Shown piece by piece: positions 21,044 through 37,607 of a stretch of 64,000 nucleotides of DNA. The DNA is from Ciona intestinalis (taxonomy: Eukaryota > Chordata > Ascidiacea > Phlebobranchia > Cionidae). The notes under the pieces were generated by a model. It searched no databases. It was not told where the DNA came from and saw nothing but the letters and a program-made list of their open reading frames with translations. Positions within the stretch are counted from its first letter, which is position 1, and the number at the start of each line of letters is the position of its first letter. The stretch covers positions 5,567,294 to 5,631,293 of the forward strand of contig NC_020168.2 of assembly GCF_000224145.3 (NCBI RefSeq), in the 5' to 3' direction. Position numbers and translations under genes: made by a program.

Positions 21044-21998
21044 AGCTGGTGCGGTGTAAAATTGCATAAATACGTGTTTATGTCAAATATTTATAATTAA
21101 TATGTTTTGCAAATCCTATTTTTTATAAATGAAATCCGCGTGGTTTTGTAATCTAGAAAATAGTAGATTAGATTCCTAATCACATGTTGGTGGCATTGGT
21201 ATAGAAAGTATCAAATATCGTCGCTAAAATTCGTCTCTGTATACTATATATTATGATCGCCCTGATGCTAAAAGCTATCGATCCAATTAAAGAACATTTT
21301 TTCTCATGTTTTGACATGCCTTCCAAAATCTTAACCCGTAACTCGCATATTTTTTTGTAATGTCACAATGCCCGCCAGTGACGTTTTTAGCAGTTTTAAA
21401 ATTTCATTTTTTTATACATAATCGTAAATAAAATATAATTTTTACAAACTTGTAGTAATTATTCATCATTTAACTTCGTATAGATTTTTTTAAAAATCAC
21501 AAAACTTGTAAGCTTAGGACTCGATTTTTACCAAGTAAAACCTAGTTTTTACATGAACGGCCTAAAGTTATTTCACCATCTTTCATCATGCCGAACAATA
21601 GCTAAACCCGCACGAATCAACGTTTAGTAATGATGCGAGCAAAATTTATGCAAGTTATCTCAGATGTGCACATTCATTAAAGCGGTGCTCTCTTGTTACT
21701 GTTTTATCGAGAAACCTCGCAGCATATTGGCCCGTAAATTAAAACCAAGTAAAAAGTAAGAAATTTCTTACTTGAAAGGCTGCCTTTTGTTATTCAGCAT
21801 TGCATTTATTGTTAAAATCAAACCATCAGTTAAACAGACGATATTTAAAACACATTTAACACTTTGTGTAAATTGAAATAGACTTAAAACCGCAAAATAT
21901 GTCAAGTTTGTTTAATGTTTAAGCGGGTTATATTTAAAACCGGTGTAACAGTTTAGGTGAATTGAAATTAGCATAAAATCGAAAGTCTTCTTGTTTGT

Positions 21999-25424
<3,426 letters not shown>

Positions 25425-26762
25425 CTTGAAATTAAAATCTTCGGGAACTTAAACAATATACTTGAAATAAGCAAAACTTAGAGTTCAAACAACAGCTCTC
25501 TATAGGCGGCGTACAAACTCAAAGTGAGGTCGAGCTTCGTTTCTGCTCCATTTGGCCAGGATTGCGCCATAATACTCACTCATGATTGGTCGAAATTAAA
25601 GCAGAGCGATCGCGCTTTCCCCCAGGCGCAATGCATGTGAGTAACTGGAGATTCGAATGTTTCCGCGCGCCTAAATTAACAGGATACACTAGCCCGTTTA
25701 TGCTCTGATGGCAACCAGTTCGATCCGCATTGCTGCATTGGTGAAATGACATGCTGAAAGAGGGTCGTGAAAACTTAGTGTGGGACCGTTTGTATCTCGC
25801 AATTCTATGATTCCTACAGCAAATAAAACGTATAAACACTTAGTTTGAATAAGACGTATGATTAACATTATCATTATTTAACATAGCATAACTTATTGGC
25901 TAATTACAACACTAGTATTCTATAATACGCAATGGGTGCATAGCGGTTTCAAAATTGTTGTTTATAAAATTTTTGGTGGGTAAAACCATCAGTATTCTGT
26001 ATTACGCAATAGACATGCTGGTTTTAAATTTGTTCTTCAAAAAGGCTCTGCCATTCATAATATCTGAAATGTTCAGGCGTGACCTCATTCAGAATAAGGA
26101 GCATAGCGTCATACACAAATTGGCAATACGAAGGTTGTTACTCGGTAACTAATCTAATTAAGCTGTGGGTTGACTGGCTGAAAATGGACGCGAGCTCAGA
26201 GAGAATGCGCTTGTGACTAAAACAACACGATTTCACGTTATAACCATTGATCGCGAATGGAATTTCTTGCCGCGTTGAAGATTTCTGTCGCGGCTGTTGA
26301 TAAAAATGCGTAGGATTTTCGAGCATCGTTTGTAAATTTTTCTGGAAAGAACGATTGTTGAGTACACAAGACTAAATTTGTGAAGTAGCTGTTACCTAAG
26401 TTTGATTTGTTCGAAAGAAAATTTCTCCAGATGGTTAGTTGTCTGGACCTAAAATCAAGTATGTTCATCTCGCTTTTTGTCAAGTCCTGAATCATATTCC
26501 TTCTGCTTCCCGGGTGGTTACGATAAATGGAATAAACATGATTGTATCATCAGAATTTTCAATTTACTTTACACACTTTTGTTTAAACATACATATAATA
26601 ACACAAAAGCAGAGATTATACCCTAGCTAAAAAATATATTAAGCACGCCATCGTGCGGGTAAAAATACTTTTTATGTAAATTGCGCGAATTTCCAATAAA
26701 GTACTGATTTATAATTTAGTTCACACGTAACAGCATAACGGTCTTCCAGTATTTATCCAGCG
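25425..26762. promoter_or_regulatory. Head-to-head interval between tubulin and ZW10
   Basis: About 1.3 kb holding the upstream regions of both genes. No repeat family or further coding exon was recognised. The tubulin 5' UTR and promoter must lie within the first few hundred bases and the ZW10 start in the last hundred. No convincing TATA box was assigned. Confidence 0.5.
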
Positions 26763-29700
26763 ATGAGTTCCCTAGTAACTGAAGCTCTGGCCAGCGCAGG
26801 AAAGTTGGCAAAAGACGATTGGAATGTGAAAATATCTAAACTAGCGGCCCGTGCATTTGATACGAAGGTATTCAGTTTTGCATTTTAAAACAGCTTGACT
26901 GTACTAAGTTTGGGGTTTAATAATTGTAGACAGTGAACTAATACTAATTAATTTTAGAGGGAGTTGAGTGAATGTATTGAGGAGGAATTTTGCAATTTTT
27001 CATCTTTACGAGAATCGTGTGAAGATACGAATGCAAAGTTGACAGAAATTCGTGATGAAGCACACAGATTGGAAAAATCACTTGAAACTATGGTTTGTGT
27101 TATATAATTGTGCTTTAGAAACAAAATATAAAAAAAATAAGAAATAATCAAGACCATAATAAAACAGAACAACTGTATTATAACAGCTGTTGTTGACCTG
27201 AATGACCTCCCACACAAGGATAAATAAGTTTACATTCATTCATTCACTAACAGGTACAAGATCAGATTCCAGATACAACAAAAAAGTTTGACCAACTTGC
27301 AAAAGAACATTCTAAGACTGTGGAGTTAGTGCAAGTGCTTGAAAAGTTGAACTTTGCGTACTTTTACTTTAGAAATCATGAATTGGATGTAAAACACAAG
27401 AACCTTCTTCAAGCCAGCATTAAATTGGAAAAGGTGATTTTTATTTTTTATATTTTTGTAATAAAATCTGTAATTCGCAGCTAAAAGGCCTACTTTTTAA
27501 ACAAACACACACTTGTTGTGGTTTTCTATATATATATATCAACAGTTTCGGTCCCTTCGTCAGTTGAAGAAATACTGGTGTATTTTAAAGCAAACATGTC
27601 TAGCTTTCTTAATTCATTATTGTTCCACATCAGGTAAAACAGTGTATTGAATCAGCAAATGGTATGAAGATGGTTGAAAGTCAAATATACAAAGCACTAA
27701 AGGTGGAATATCATCTTTGTAAAGAACAAATTCTTTACACACTTGATGAAGCTTGGAGAGATTCTGTTTTATGGGAGCTGCCAGGAGGTTGAAATGTTGT
27801 TTTTTATAATTGGAAAGCACTGGTATAATGGATTTTCGGAGTTACATTTGTTTATTCGTAGGCTGTTGTTTTAACCAACTATAGTATTGGCTATATCATA
27901 GGTGCCAAACCTGGAGTGGCAGGGTAGGCAGTTCTAGCCTAGGATATTCTGTTTGTAGAAATTACAATTATATGCTAGTATAGGTGCCCTTGTATTTGCT
28001 TTTTATTTTTACTTTATCAAAGCATTTGATAAGTTGAAAATGTTTTCAGATGTATTTCGTTGCACTATTCAATGATATAAAGAACAATTAATTTTGTTTC
28101 AGATAATGGTGACATGACAAGAAGTCCGAAGTTAACAATCTCTTTCAGTCAAAACCAATCATTAAGTTCTCAAGATGTAATTTATGCACTTTATGTTTGT
28201 GGAACTCTCACATACAAAGTGGAAAAGCTGGGTAAGTAATAGGAATGTTTCGAAGTTGTATAAGCTCGGGCTCGCCAAGTGTCCGGGCCCCCCACCCTTC
28301 AAATATTATTTTTCCAAAAAGGTAATTTATTTTTGTAAAATTAGGACACCTCCTCTTAAAAAATAGTAAAGAAATCATATTATTGTAGTTTAAAACCAAT
28401 CTTACCTGTTTCTATTATGAGCATTATTATTTATGTCAGTCAAGGTATGATTTTATCGAACACGTTACATTTTATACGCGTTTATTTTCTAAGCACAACT
28501 TGCAGACCCCCCCTTTTTTAATTCCTGGATACGCCCCTGCTCCTAACAGCTGTTGTTAATTTTTTTTTTCAGCAAAGCATTGCATTGAGCATATGATAAA
28601 ACCTTGTATATTAAATCCTGGTTGTGATGTAAATGTGAAACAGAACTCTGGCACTGCTAGTGTGATGTTGAATAACTGTGATGGGGCTGAGGATGAAAAC
28701 AGGGAAGAAAAAGAAGTTTGTATAATTTTCCTCTAAACATATGTACTGTGCACTGTGCTAAACATCAAATAAACTTGGTTGTAGCATCTTCTACAAATCT
28801 AGTTATGCTAATTGCTTTTGAAATTAAGTAAGTGTTGAAATAAATACTTACTGTTAAAAATAAACTAAAAGAATGGGCCCAACATTTGTTTTAAATGTAA
28901 AATAACTTTAGATATTACTTTATAATTTTCTATATCCACACTGTTACTAACAATTACTTAAATATTAACTGCACTGAACCATGTCGTAACTTTTTAATCC
29001 AGGTATGTAACCATGATGAAATATTTACCAACGTTCTCAAGTTCCTGCAATTCTTGTACGACAATTTGTTAAAGCTAAAACTTGAGCCTGAAAAGGGTAA
29101 GATCTGTGTAGCTCTTGTTTGATTAGAAATTACACCAAAGACAGGATGCTAATATTTGAAAAATAATGAAAAACAAAAAGCCGTTGAGTTTTAATCAAGT
29201 TGTACATAAAGTATTTATAATTGACTTTAAAAACCTGTAGTTTTGTTGAATTTGCACATAAAGCATTTTTAAAAATATATTTGGCAATTTTTAAACTTTT
29301 CTCTCTTATTTTTTTAGATGCAGTTGTCATGGAAATATTTTCTTCCTTCATTTTTGAGGAAACAATAAAGTTGATCGTTGATCAATGTTTGCCAAAGACA
29401 GTTCCACAAACAAAGGAGGGATTGGATAATTATCATCAGGTAGTTTTAATGTCTATTTCATTAAAATATAGAAAGTTTCAGATATTGTAGAAACACTAAA
29501 AAATATTCATGTATCAGTGTTTAGATTGATTTAAAATCTTTATTTTTAGGTGACATTTTTATAAATATATATATAATATATTTATAATATTTTTTTTCAG
29601 GACATTTTTAAAAATCCTAATTTTCAAGTGACATTTTTTGTATTAATAATTTATAGGTTACAGAATGTGTGAACAAATTTGATGCTTCTTTGAGGAAAAT

Positions 29701-32700
29701 TAAATTTCTTCCGCCTTCTGTTGAAAAATCCGGTAATTGATTCATGCAGTTTGGGGAAAAACAATGTTTCAAATATTCAAATCTATTTTTAGATCTTATT
29801 TCATATGTTGCTGATATTCACATACACTTCGCATCTCGACGAAGTATTGATATATTAGCTGAAGCAAGAAGACTGATGAAGTTGGACTTGCATGATACTG
29901 AGGAGGTATATACATATATATCAACATGCCATTCAATGTTTCGGCCTATTATATTGGTTAAAAAAAAACAATTTTGTATTGTTTTTATTTAATTTTTTAT
30001 AATTCTGAATTGCGACTGTAAGGACTGTTACACATTTCTAATACAAAGCATTAGACTAAAATTAACAACCTTTGAAATGTAATAAAAATTTAATAATTTT
30101 TATTTTAAGAAATATATATTCATTTATCATATTGTAATTTCCCATCTTTACCGAAACAATTTGGTAATACCTATTTGGGTAAGTAAGCAGTTTTCAAAAA
30201 TATTTAAATTGTTTTATTCACTTATAATATCATGTTCATAGATAAATGACAACGAAAGAAAAGCTGAGCTAACAGGTGATGCTTATAATAAAGTTCGCGA
30301 AGCTGTTAATATAAAGAAAGAACCGGAATTTATTGAACGAGGAAAGGAATTGTTTTGGAAACCAGAACACCCACTGTCTGATAACACCTTATGTCTTCCA
30401 AGGTTAATACACAGCATGGCTTAATGCAGTACAATTGTATATGTTTGTGTTTTTTTTTCATTTAAATTTACATTTCACTTAAAACTGGTATATACTTTAC
30501 TACAATACATTTGTTGTATTTGCTTTCCTGGACTGCAGCTGGTATATGCTTTATTGCTTTACTGCATTTTAGTTAAAATATCCTATTTTTGCTGCTGTTG
30601 CTAAGAAACATAAAGCACCCTTTACTAGAAAATAGTATTAGAAACAGCTCTTCCAATAAAATAAACTGGTGATCCTGATAATTTCTCGCCAGATGGCTGA
30701 TAAAATGTTGATGCAATAAAATAACTTTTTACCGGAAGCCAATGGTGTAAAATGATGGGATAAATATGTATTGTAATATCTTCTGCACTTTTTTTAAAGT
30801 ATGTCTAATTTATTTCAGATGTAGAGTAAGCAAATCTGCCAAGTCGATATTGAAACTTGCATACACTACTCTGTGTGAAGCTACTAAATCATCGGACCAA
30901 ACGTAGGTTGTGTGATGTAGTTTTTACCTTCTTTTTTGTCCAGTCCTCACGTTTTAACTGAAATTTAAGTCCAACGCACTCTTAATGTTAGACTTAATAG
31001 TAAATCAATATTTCACTCGTTATCTGGTGTATCTTCAAAAATCAAGTTTTACCTGTTTTATATTTTTGTTCTCCCTTTTTTTTTCTTATCTGGCTGAATT
31101 TTAGAAACCATTCTATAAACTAGAATGATTAGTCATAAATAGAAGTATTTTATATTTTACTTAAAACACAAAAAAAAACACATTTATTTACTGTTTTAAA
31201 CAGTAAGTAGAATCAAGTAATTGACGTGTAAAGTATAAGTTTTTCTGCAAAATGTTCATTTGTTTCTTATGTTCACAGGGCCTTGAAACTTGTATTCACC
31301 ACTGAACAGATATTTGAATTATACATGGCAGTTGTGCCTATTTATCACAAGTAAGTGAATACTTTTTTCCTTTATTTTTAATATGTACAAAGTGATACAA
31401 ACAAAAACACAACCCAACAAAACAAATTTCAGAAAGCTGTTTTTGAAAATGAAAAAGCAATGGAAAAGTTATAAGTTCACGACAAAAAGCCAAAGCTATT
31501 CTTGTATTTGTTCCAATATTGCCAAATCCATTTTATTTTTTAAATTGCTTTTATTTAAACTTTTTTATTGAATTTGTTTTTTTTTAATTTTGCTTATTTG
31601 CATTTGTGTTTTATATAAAAACAAAGAGAGAAGTTGTCTAGTGTTCCTCACATCACTGCTGTGTTTCATAATGATTGTTGGTTCCTATCACATCATCTGC
31701 TTACTATGGGTCATCAGTTCACCAACAAACTTAAGTCAAAATTAGACGGGAAGAATCTTCTATTTGTACAACTTGTGCCAAGACTAAGAAGCATAGGTGA
31801 GATATGCTGTATAGTTTTATTCTTAACCGCTGGGCTGATGGATTGTATGTGTAATGTGTTTTAGATTGGAATTGTGTAGGCAGGCTGTAGTGTAAAAATG
31901 GAATCACTCTATCTTATATTTTTTATTGCAAATTATGTTTAAAAAGAATTATTTTGTTTAAAACATACCCAAAGCTGACTGTATTTAAAACTTGTTGAGC
32001 AAGTGTGATGCTATTTATAATTATTCAAATTTTTATTTCTCTCACAAGCTTTATTTTTTTCCACCTCAACCAATTTAGACTCATAATTTCTTTAAAACTA
32101 CTTTATAATGTAACTCACCAATGTAATTTTGCATCAGGTGACGAGTTACACTTGGCTCAATTAAGAAGGCAACGAGATCAGATCATGGAAAGTTTGGCTC
32201 CGTTACGTAATTTCAACTCTGGTATGGATGCTAAACTCAGTAAATATTCAGCTGCTGAACGAACTGTTAAACAGGTACTACAATATTCTGTTTACGCAAA
32301 TTCCATTTTTTACAATATTGTGTGTCATAACAAATATATGAATATTATTTTTTTTTAAATTAAGTTATTCATTATTTTAATATAGTGAGCTTAAATTAAA
32401 ATTTTGCCACATGGCTGTCAAATTCTTAGAATTTAGTACACTCTGAATAAAAACAATTTTGCTCGAAAAAAGATCCTGAAAAAAAAACAAAACAAAATAA
32501 ATAGGTTGTTTTACTTCATATTTGTGTTTCTTTTTTTACTATTCTAGTCGTTTTAGAAATGTTTTCTGCTAAAAAAAATGTTGTGCACACTTTTTAATAC
32601 CCCTATTATAATTTCTACTTATAATATATATATACTATAATATCATCTTTTCAATACCCCTACTAAATTCTGTACATACACAGACACTACACCAGTTGCA

Positions 32701-33886
32701 GCACCTACGTAAGGTATGGAAAGGTGTTTTCCCATCAAACATACTTCAAAGGAGCTTAGCTTTGCTTACAGACACTGCCATATCTGAAATAGTTTCAAGC
32801 ATTTGCTCTATGGAGGATATTTCGTCTGATGATTCAATTCAACTTAAAATGGTAAGAAATGTTTGGTTTATTGGAATTGGTCCAGGAGTACATGTTGTCG
32901 CCTGTGCTGTAGAGTGTATCTCATTTTAAAGTCATTGTCTGTATCTGTAATCTGTATTTATATAATGCTTAATTGTTTTTAAAAATTATATGTAGAGTTC
33001 AAATTATTTAAAACAACGAAGAGAAAGATTTTCGCAAATGAAGCGGCAATTAATATACTTTGTTTCTTTTTATCTGTTACTTTATTTTATTTTCCTTTAT
33101 TTAAAAATGAATGCTAAATTAAGTTTGCTTGCTATTATGACCATTATACATTCCACTGTTCTAATTTCACCCTTAAAAATAACCCACGTTTATGGGTAGA
33201 TATGTCACTTGATGCAAGACCAGGTCCCGCTCGTATTTAAACAACAAGACGAAGACGACGAGCAACCCGCTGAGGCGGAAGACTCTGCCACACCGTGGCA
33301 ACGTGAAGTTAAGAAATGGCAACGACTGAACGAGATAATATTTGTTCTTGATTCGAGCATGACCAAAATAGTTGACCGGTATATACATAGATTTAGTATT
33401 GTTTTTCGACAGACTTATACTTACAAATGTATAACTGAGAACAGTGTTTCAAAACACCTATATTAAGCAATAGGCCTAATGTTTGGGGTACCAAGCACCC
33501 TAGTTTTAAATGTAAAAACCACTTTTACCCTGCTGTTATGTGTCAAAGTATATTACATTTGTCAAATTAATCAACAAGGTGCTCTGTGTGAAAAAAATGA
33601 CTATAGCTGTAAGTATATTTTAACTCATCCCAAATTTTGTTAGAAAATTAAAAAAACAAAAGATCAATGTATTGGTCATTCTTAACTTTCCAAACTAATA
33701 ACTGGTAATCTTATAACATTAATGGCATTGTATTGACACTGACAACATTTATTTTTTATTAGGTGGGCTGAGGGTAAAGGACCTCTTTCCATGGCTTTTA
33801 CTGTAGCTGAGATGAAGAGCCTCATACGAGCTTTGTTTCAAAACACTGAACGACGAGCGAACGCAATTTCAAAGATTCGTCTTTAG
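26763..33886 (+). CDS. ZW10: Kinetochore/ER-tether protein ZW10
   Basis: ZW10 is a core subunit of the RZZ complex (ROD-Zwilch-ZW10) that recruits dynein and checkpoint proteins to kinetochores, and of the NRZ complex (with NAG and RINT1) that tethers Golgi-to-ER vesicles. Eighteen exons join in phase: 26763-26867, 26958-27092, 27254-27433, 27634-27787, 28103-28231, 28573-28715, 29003-29096, 29318-29439, 29657-29732, 29793-29905, 30242-30402, 30819-30902, 31279-31350, 31627-31796, 32138-32274, 32684-32851, 33200-33378, 33763-33886. The total is 781 aa against 779 in human. The start [20 protein letters not shown] matches the N-terminal helix; [22 protein letters not shown] and the C-terminal [19 protein letters not shown] are near identical to the human blocks. 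The N-terminal third is predicted coiled coil. Confidence 0.96.
27165..27250 (+). mobile_element. SINE 3' end fragment in ZW10 intron 2
   Basis: AACAGAACAACTGTATTATAAC, CACACAAGGATAAATAAGTT and TACATTCATTCATTCA match the tail of the SINE at 10891. Confidence 0.6.
28275..28560. mobile_element. Probable DNA-transposon remnant in ZW10 intron 5
   Basis: The C-rich ends GTCCGGGCCCCCCACCC and TTCCTGGATACGCCCCTG look like the termini of an old transposon (the GGGGCGTATCCAGG type common in invertebrates). No clean terminal repeat or target duplication was found. Confidence 0.35.
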
Positions 33887-34047
33887 CAATCTTGTTCGTC
33901 GATGGCAATTTCTTTGTTTATTTTCTCAGATTAACTTATCATAGTACAGCAGGTGCGGGTGTGGAAAAGTGTTCCATAATTTTTGACTTGCTTTTTTTTA
34001 AGGAATGTTATTGTATATGTATTGCCGCTTAACCTTTTGTTTATATA

Positions 34048-34053
34048 AATAAA
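34048..34053 (+). terminator. Polyadenylation signal AATAAA (ZW10)
   Basis: AATAAA 162 bp after the ZW10 stop; the lectin gene converges from the other strand and ends at 34223. Confidence 0.6.
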
Positions 34054-34222
34054 GAAAGAATAATGATATTGCTACTTTTGGAACATTCTTAATCGTCATT
34101 TTGTTTAAATTTTATTAAAATCACAAACTTAAAATTTATTCCGTTAAAATAATTTTCGGTCGTTTTAATTATTTGCTATGAAGTCAGTTTCCGATTGCAA
34201 AGGCCGCTTTTTATTTGGTTTA

Positions 34223-36943
34223 CTATTTTTGATACTGAATCGGCCGCTCGCACAACACGAAACCAGGAGTTCCACAAGGGCTGTCATTCCATTGATACTG
34301 TGGCCTTGGTGCAATGAAAGCGCAGTCTTCCCCATGACCTGTGTAATCATAATTGAGATTGTTAGGTTCCCCACTTCTCCAGTTAGATTGGTCAGGTTGC
34401 AGTTCTTCACCATCGTCCCACACCCAACGTCCTTCTTGTACCCGGTCGGTCAAACCAAAGTAAATAACTTGAACACGGTGGAAGTAACTCCGAAGTAAAC
34501 TGTGGACATGTTTTAGAGGATGAATGAATATATCTTTTTATCCTAGCAATGCGGTACACTGACAGTAATTTTAATATGGGTGTTCCAAGTGTCTTTTCCA
34601 AGGACATATACGCCAACAACAGTGACAGCGTCGAGCCTCGAACCCGTGTAAAATGTAAGTTTAGGAGGCAATTGTTCACCAATATACATGTAAAGTTATT
34701 TGAAAAGAGTTAAATACTTACGAACGCGTATTCTGTTGTCGCATTCCAACTGTTGCTATTTTCGAATGGAATTGATTGATACAAATGTTTCTCGCATCGT
34801 CGTAATTAAACGCCAAATATTCTTTCGGGATTAAATATTCGTATCCGTTGTTCGGATCAAACCAACCATCTGAGGACAAAGAAGAGTACTTGAGGTTTTC
34901 ATTTTGTTTTCTCACTCCATTTGCAAACCGAAGCAAACTAAGAATATTTACAGAATTATATAACCGTAGCCTAACGATTCTAAACAGCGCTGTTAATTGT
35001 TCAAAATATGATTTTGGGGTGGAATTTAGCCTATAGGTGCTAACGTTATCTTATCGTATCCCACAGCACTATATATTCACACACGTTATAGTAACATTCC
35101 AAGCAGTTTATTCTTACTTCGTAAGTGCAAACGTAGCGAACCAGGTTCTGACACCAGATACCGTTCAATTCTTGGCAATCTTCCTATAGGAAAATTCAAT
35201 TGAAACTTTAGAATCGATATTTATAAACAAAAAATACAAATCTTACTTTCAATTTCAGCCATGTTGTTGTTTTCACCAACGATTATACCATCTAAAATGT
35301 ATAGTAAGTGTTTAGTGTTATATAGTAGGGTGGGGAAGACAGGACACATTTAGCACATAATCTCTAAACATCCTGATCGTGTTTTAAACAATTATAACAA
35401 CGGTCCATGGGAGGAGTGAGGATACGGTTTTATAATTCTTTAAATGATCCTTTTCACTACCAAATGGGACGAAACATAGAATGAAAAGGTGTTCCATCTT
35501 TCCCCAGCCTACTATATAAGTTAGAGCCGAATTAGGGTAACAGGCAGTAAAATTACTTTGTTGGTGCACCGATGTTGCAAAACGATCATCGAAGGCAGTA
35601 ATCTTCATTTCCAGTGAATTTATTTCGCCTGTATTTGTCATAGAAACATATCTTTTGCAATATATAGTACTGTGGGGTACGCTGGGACATTGTTAGCATC
35701 TAAATATAATTCTGTGAATATTTTTTGTTTACTACCGAACAGGATGAAAAAAATAAAATAAAAACGTGTCCCATCTTACCCCAACCTACCATACTTACTA
35801 ATAACGTCCAGCAGCCGCCTGCTTGAATGCTCATCTGTCGTCGGGACACTCAANTACACNNNNNNNNNNNNNNNNNNNNNNNNNNNNNNNNNNNNNNNNN
35901 NNNNNNNNNATGATTTTGGGGTGGTATTTAGCCTATAGGTGCTTACGTTATCTTATCGTATCCCACAGCACTATATAGTCACACACGTTATAGTGACATT
36001 CCAAGCAGTTTATTCGTACTTCGTAAGTGCTAACGTAGCGAACCAGGTTCTGACACCAGATACCGTTCAATTCTTGGCAATCTTCCTGTATGAAAATTCA
36101 ATTGAAACTTTAGAATCGATATTTATAAACAAAAATACAAATCTTACTTTCAATTTCAGCCATGTTGTTGTTTTCACCAACGATTATACCATCTAAAACG
36201 TATAGTAAGTGTTTAGTGTTATATAGTAGGGTGGGGAAGACAGGACACATTTAGCACATAATCTCTAAACATCCTGATCGTGTTTTAAACAATTATAACA
36301 ACGGTCCATGGGAGGAGTGAGGATACGGTTTTATAATTCTTTAAATGATCCTTTTCACTACCAAATGGGACGAAACATAGAATGAAAAGGTGTTCCATCT
36401 TTCCCCAGCCTACTATATAAGTTAGAGCCGAATTAGGGTAACAGGCAGTAAAATTACTTTGTTGGTGCACCGATGTTGCAAAACGATCATCGAAGGCAGT
36501 AATCTTCATTTCCAGTGAATTTATTTCGCCTGTATTTGTCATAGAAACATATCTTTTGCAATATATAGTACTGTGGGGTACGCTGGGACATTGTTAGCAT
36601 CTAAATATAATTCTGTGAATATTTTTTGTTTACTACCGAACAGGATGAAAAAAATAAAATAAAAACGTGTCCCATCTTACCCCACCCTACCATACTTACT
36701 AATAACGTCCAGCAGCCGCCTGCTTGAATGCTCATTTGTCGTCGGGACACTCATCTACACATAAAGAAACTTTAACATAAAATAAATATTTTAAATTACA
36801 CTTACCATATTGATCGACGTAATAGCATTACCGCACGTAGCTGTAACATTGCACGAATCGTATGAAATATTCTCTGGCCCTGAACCGTTACACCATTTCA
36901 AAGTTAAGAAGGCAACGATTATTAATGCAATTCGTCTACTCAT
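34223..36943 (-). CDS. Secreted C-type lectin with coiled-coil neck
   Basis: Exons on the minus strand that join in phase: 36806-36943, 36700-36754, 36458-36529, 36148-36192, 36020-36085 (or their near-copies 35799-35853, 35557-35628, 35247-35291, 35118-35183), then 34722-34869 and 34223-34499; 266 aa. Residues 1-20 (MSRRIALIIVAFLTLKWCNG) form a signal peptide. Short polar exons (INSLEMKITAFDDRFATSVHQ, NNNMAEIERRLPRIERYL) look like a helical neck. The C-terminal domain (YEYLIPKEYLAFNYDDARNIC to GFVLCERPIQ) is a C-type lectin fold with EPN (mannose-type Ca site) and WND. It should be a secreted, possibly oligomeric sugar-binding protein of innate immunity. The four neck exons appear twice because of the assembly redundancy; the distal copy of exon 5 carries a TAG in this frame, the proximal copy does not. 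Confidence 0.82.
35323..35514. mobile_element. MITE family A, complete (lectin intron 3, copy 1)
   Basis: 192 bp from TAGTAGGGTGGGGAAGACAG to CCCCAGCCTACTA, flanked by TA. Same insertion at 36224-36415 in the other copy. Confidence 0.88.
35665..35791. mobile_element. Shortened MITE family A ending at a splice donor (copy 1)
   Basis: 127 bp from TAGTACTGTGGGGTACGCTG to CCCCAACCTACCA. On the minus strand its end lies about 7 nt inside the intron after lectin exon 2. Same element at 36566-36692. Confidence 0.85.
35860..35909. other. Assembly gap, 50 N, between duplicated flanks
   Basis: Exactly 50 N, plus one ambiguous base at 35854 just before; identical sequence on both sides. Confidence 0.97.
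36224..36415. mobile_element. MITE family A, complete (lectin intron 3, copy 2)
   Basis: Same insertion site, TA duplication and sequence as 35323-35514, showing that the insertion predates whatever separated the two copies. Confidence 0.88.
36566..36692. mobile_element. Shortened MITE family A (copy 2)
   Basis: TAGTACTGTGGGGTACGCTG to CCCCACCCTACCA, same site as 35665-35791. Confidence 0.85.
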
Positions 36944-37607
36944 TTCTAATTTTCTGTTTTTGAGCTGCTGTTCAATCGCTAGCTACTGACATTTAATGCC
37001 TAAACTTGCAAAAATTTGCGTTGGTGTATGTCAATAATACTTCCCACGCACTGCATAGCATAACAAAGTGCCCCCAGGGTAGAATTGAAACTTTCTTTAC
37101 TGAGGCGCATCTCTTGTCATGTCCTGTTTAAGCCACACTGCAGTAATAAGAAACGTTTTAAGTAATTAACATTGAATTATTTTAATTTTACGGTTTATAC
37201 CAGAGATTAATGGCAAATGACTTTTTATATTTTTTAAAAACAAATAATAAAAAATGCACTGAAGAATAAAAGAGATTTTATATGATGAGACTACTCTAAT
37301 TATTACCAAACATGTGTTTGTATGCACACTTTTAATTGGTTCTAGACTTTCAGGGTAACACATAGTGATAGACATGCTGTGGGTGCTGATACACATTAAA
37401 CTAAACTGTTTTAGTTACTCACATACACAACCTGTATCAGATGCACTATACAACTATACAACTTGTATAATACAAGTATACATGTTTGTATTGAATTGCT
37501 CATATAACACACTTTTAAGAACTAAGTAATGGTAAATGGTACATAAAAATGTCCAAGCATTTGTATGGACTAGCCAAACATTCAGCATAAAAAAACGTAT
37601 TTTTAAA

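Larger units (their letters stand above)
35009..35859. repeat. Redundant block, copy 1 (lectin exons 2-5)
   Basis: Aligns base for base with 35910-36760 at a constant offset of 901 except for single-base indels. It includes exon equivalents 35799-35853, 35557-35628, 35247-35291 and 35118-35183 and two MITEs. Confidence 0.9.
35910..36760. repeat. Redundant block, copy 2 (lectin exons 2-5)
   Basis: Second copy of 35009-35859; beyond it the sequence continues into lectin exon 1 and unique DNA. Confidence 0.9.

Noticed and set aside
26138-26495. Open frames in the tubulin-ZW10 interval as a third gene
   Set aside because: Overlapping minus-strand frames of 60-85 codons with no splice partners, no family resemblance and ordinary intergenic composition.
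35118-35183. Lectin exon 5 read as a Cys-rich frame (CQELNGIWCQNLVRYVC)
   Set aside because: Looks attractive as an EGF-like piece, but its phase does not join the exon before or after; the RRLPRIERYL frame joins both.
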